Of a stretch of DNA of 5,427 nucleotides, positions 4,382-5,427 are shown piece by piece. The DNA comes from JAAYAY01 sp964429355. Its GTDB lineage: Bacteria; Planctomycetota; Planctomycetia; Pirellulales; Thermoguttaceae. The stretch is from NCBI GenBank assembly GCA_964429355.1, contig CAYSCH010000518.1, positions 1 to 5,427 on the forward strand. The letters are read 5' to 3'. The stretch's first letter is position 1. Every line of letters begins with the position of its first letter. Under the pieces are notes generated by a model. The model was not told the origin of the DNA, searched no databases, and worked only from the letters and a program-made list of their open reading frames with translations. The position numbers were made by a program, and so were the translations under genes.

Positions 4382-5427
4382 ATGACCGCCAACCGCATCT
4401 GGTCTCCGCTCTTGAAGATTCTGGTTTTGTTCTGCATTTCGGCCGTTGCGGTCGGTCAACAGACGGACCGGTCGACCGAGAACCGTAAGGCTCGTGAGAG
4501 AGAGGAATCCCAACAGCGTGCGGAGGGGTTGCAGACGATCGCCAAGCGGCTTGGCGTGGGCCCCGGGGCAACGATCGCCGATATCGGAGCGGGCAACGGC
4601 CGTGATACGTGGATCTTTGCAGAGATCGTCGGCGAGGGCGGCACCGTGCTAGCTGAGGAGATCGAAGAGGGCAAGACGAAGGGAATCCGGGAGGAGGCCA
4701 AGAAGCGTGCACTATCGCCGGTCAAGGCGGTGCTGGGCGGAGCGACCGACCCGGCCTTGCCTGCCGGTTCGGTTGACATGGCCTACATGAACCGAGTCTA
4801 CCATCACTTCTCCAACCCGCGCGAAATGTTGCAGGGGATCTGGCGAGCGCTGAAGCCGGGTGGATACCTGATGATTGTGGACCAGCACCTGGGGACGTTG
4901 ACCGACTGGGTACCGCGTGAGGAGCGCGCCAAGAAGCACTATTGGATTGCCGAAACTACGGTGGTCCGGGAGGCTCGCGAACAGGGCTACCTGTTTGTCG
5001 AATATGCTGAAGAAGATCTGAAGGGCAAGGACCAATTTGTCCTGATCTTCCAGCGGCCTGCCGGACTGGACGCCCCTGACCGGGATCCGGATCTGGCCTT
5101 GCCGCTCTCGCCCGCAGCCGTCAAACCGTTGCTTCCCTCTCCCGACGTGACCTGCCGGCGCGTGGCGCTGATTGCCCTGGGGGAAGGTCGCAAGCTGATT
5201 GGCCCCATGCTGAAGGCGATGCCGTGCGATGCCGTCGACATCATCCTCGAGGAGTGGGCAACTCAGAAAGATGAACGCCCGCCGTTGCCGGAAGGTATGA
5301 CTCTTCCGTCGGTTCTGACGGAGAAAGGCGATCCCAAGCTGGGCGAAGATCCGATCGACGCCGTTTATTTCCTCGACACCTACCACCTGCTGTTTCACGG
5401 TCCAGAATTGCTGGCGAAATTGCGGGA
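4382..5427 (+). CDS. Exported class I SAM-dependent methyltransferase, 3' end cut by the window
   Basis: The frame is open from 4382 to the window end (348 codons). The N-terminus MTANRIWSPLLKILVLFCIS has a basic start and a hydrophobic core, followed by AVAVGQQ, which fits a Sec signal peptide cleaved after AVA or just before QQ. A Rossmann methyltransferase domain follows, with motif I IADIGAGNGRDT (65-76), an acidic residue at the end of the next strand (EEI, 92-94), VDMAYMNRVYHHFSNP (131-146) and LKPGGYLMIVD (157-167). After a proline-rich linker (about 225-256) a second half has VALIALGEGRK and DAVYFLDTYHLLFHGPELL (326-344), echoing the first domain. The start is supported by GAAAGG (4367-4372) nine bases before the ATG; an in-frame ATG at 4208, directly after the previous stop, is possible but would bury the signal peptide. 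The substrate is unknown. Such exported methyltransferase-like proteins are seen in planctomycetes. Confidence 0.85.
   Translation, partial: MTANRIWSPLLKILVLFCISAVAVGQQTDRSTENRKAREREESQQRAEGLQTIAKRLGVGPGATIADIGAGNGRDTWIFAEIVGEGGTVLAEEIEEGKTKGIREEAKKRALSPVKAVLGGATDPALPAGSVDMAYMNRVYHHFSNPREMLQGIWRALKPGGYLMIVDQHLGTLTDWVPREERAKKHYWIAETTVVREAREQGYLFVEYAEEDLKGKDQFVLIFQRPAGLDAPDRDPDLALPLSPAAVKPLLPSPDVTCRRVALIALGEGRKLIGPMLKAMPCDAVDIILEEWATQKDERPPLPEGMTLPSVLTEKGDPKLGEDPIDAVYFLDTYHLLFHGPELLAKLR

Noticed and set aside
4086..4712. Minus-strand ORF of 208 residues, and a neighbour at 4712-5398
   Set aside because: Both are antisense to the NifX-like gene and the exported methyltransferase, whose motifs and starts are clear.

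Overview
The window looks like a fragment of a planctomycete genome (Planctomycetota, probably near Gemmataceae), most likely a metagenome scaffold. The strongest lineage marker is the protein at 1118-1792 (minus), which opens MTEAEWLACNDP, carries an FACACCR segment and ends GPHVRGCWAIDLLLGKE. I associate this hypothetical family with Gemmata-like planctomycetes. The exported methyltransferase at the right end fits the same group. A run of exactly ten Ns at 780-789 looks like an assembly gap.

Layout. (1) 1-241, plus: tail of an unrecognised gene whose reading frame seems broken near 163. (2) 275-2177, minus: three genes in the same direction. In transcription order they are a small hypothetical protein (1899-2177), the MTEAEW/CACC planctomycete protein (1118-1792, strong Shine-Dalgarno) and a DUF429-type predicted RNase H-fold nuclease (275-1040, interrupted by the N gap). 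(3) 2225-2983, plus: a Dam-like D12-class adenine DNA methyltransferase that keeps the DPPY catalytic motif but lacks the N-terminal SAM-binding motif I. The break lies just where the minus-strand cluster starts. (4) 2984-3430: a repeat-rich intergenic stretch with a hairpin, an eight-base-period CTGGAA array, a possible 31-codon ORF with a perfect Shine-Dalgarno, and the intrinsic terminator of the next gene. (5) 3431-3504, minus: tRNA-Arg(UCG). (6) 3839-4207, plus: a small NifX/NifB-C-terminal-like protein of the dinitrogenase FeMo-cofactor family with extra Cys/His at its C-terminus. (7) 4382 to the end, plus: a Sec-exported class I SAM methyltransferase that appears to carry a second, degenerate methyltransferase-like half, cut by the window edge.

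No complete defence system or mobile element can be demonstrated. The DUF429 nuclease-like protein, the truncated methyltransferase and the tRNA lie close together, which is compatible with an old island border, but there is no integrase, transposase or duplicated tRNA end in the window. The right part (NifX-like protein plus exported methyltransferase) looks like ordinary chromosomal content. The most useful leads are the methyltransferase truncation junction, the 31-codon ORF overlapping the tRNA terminator, the CTGGAA octamer array and the two-half exported methyltransferase.
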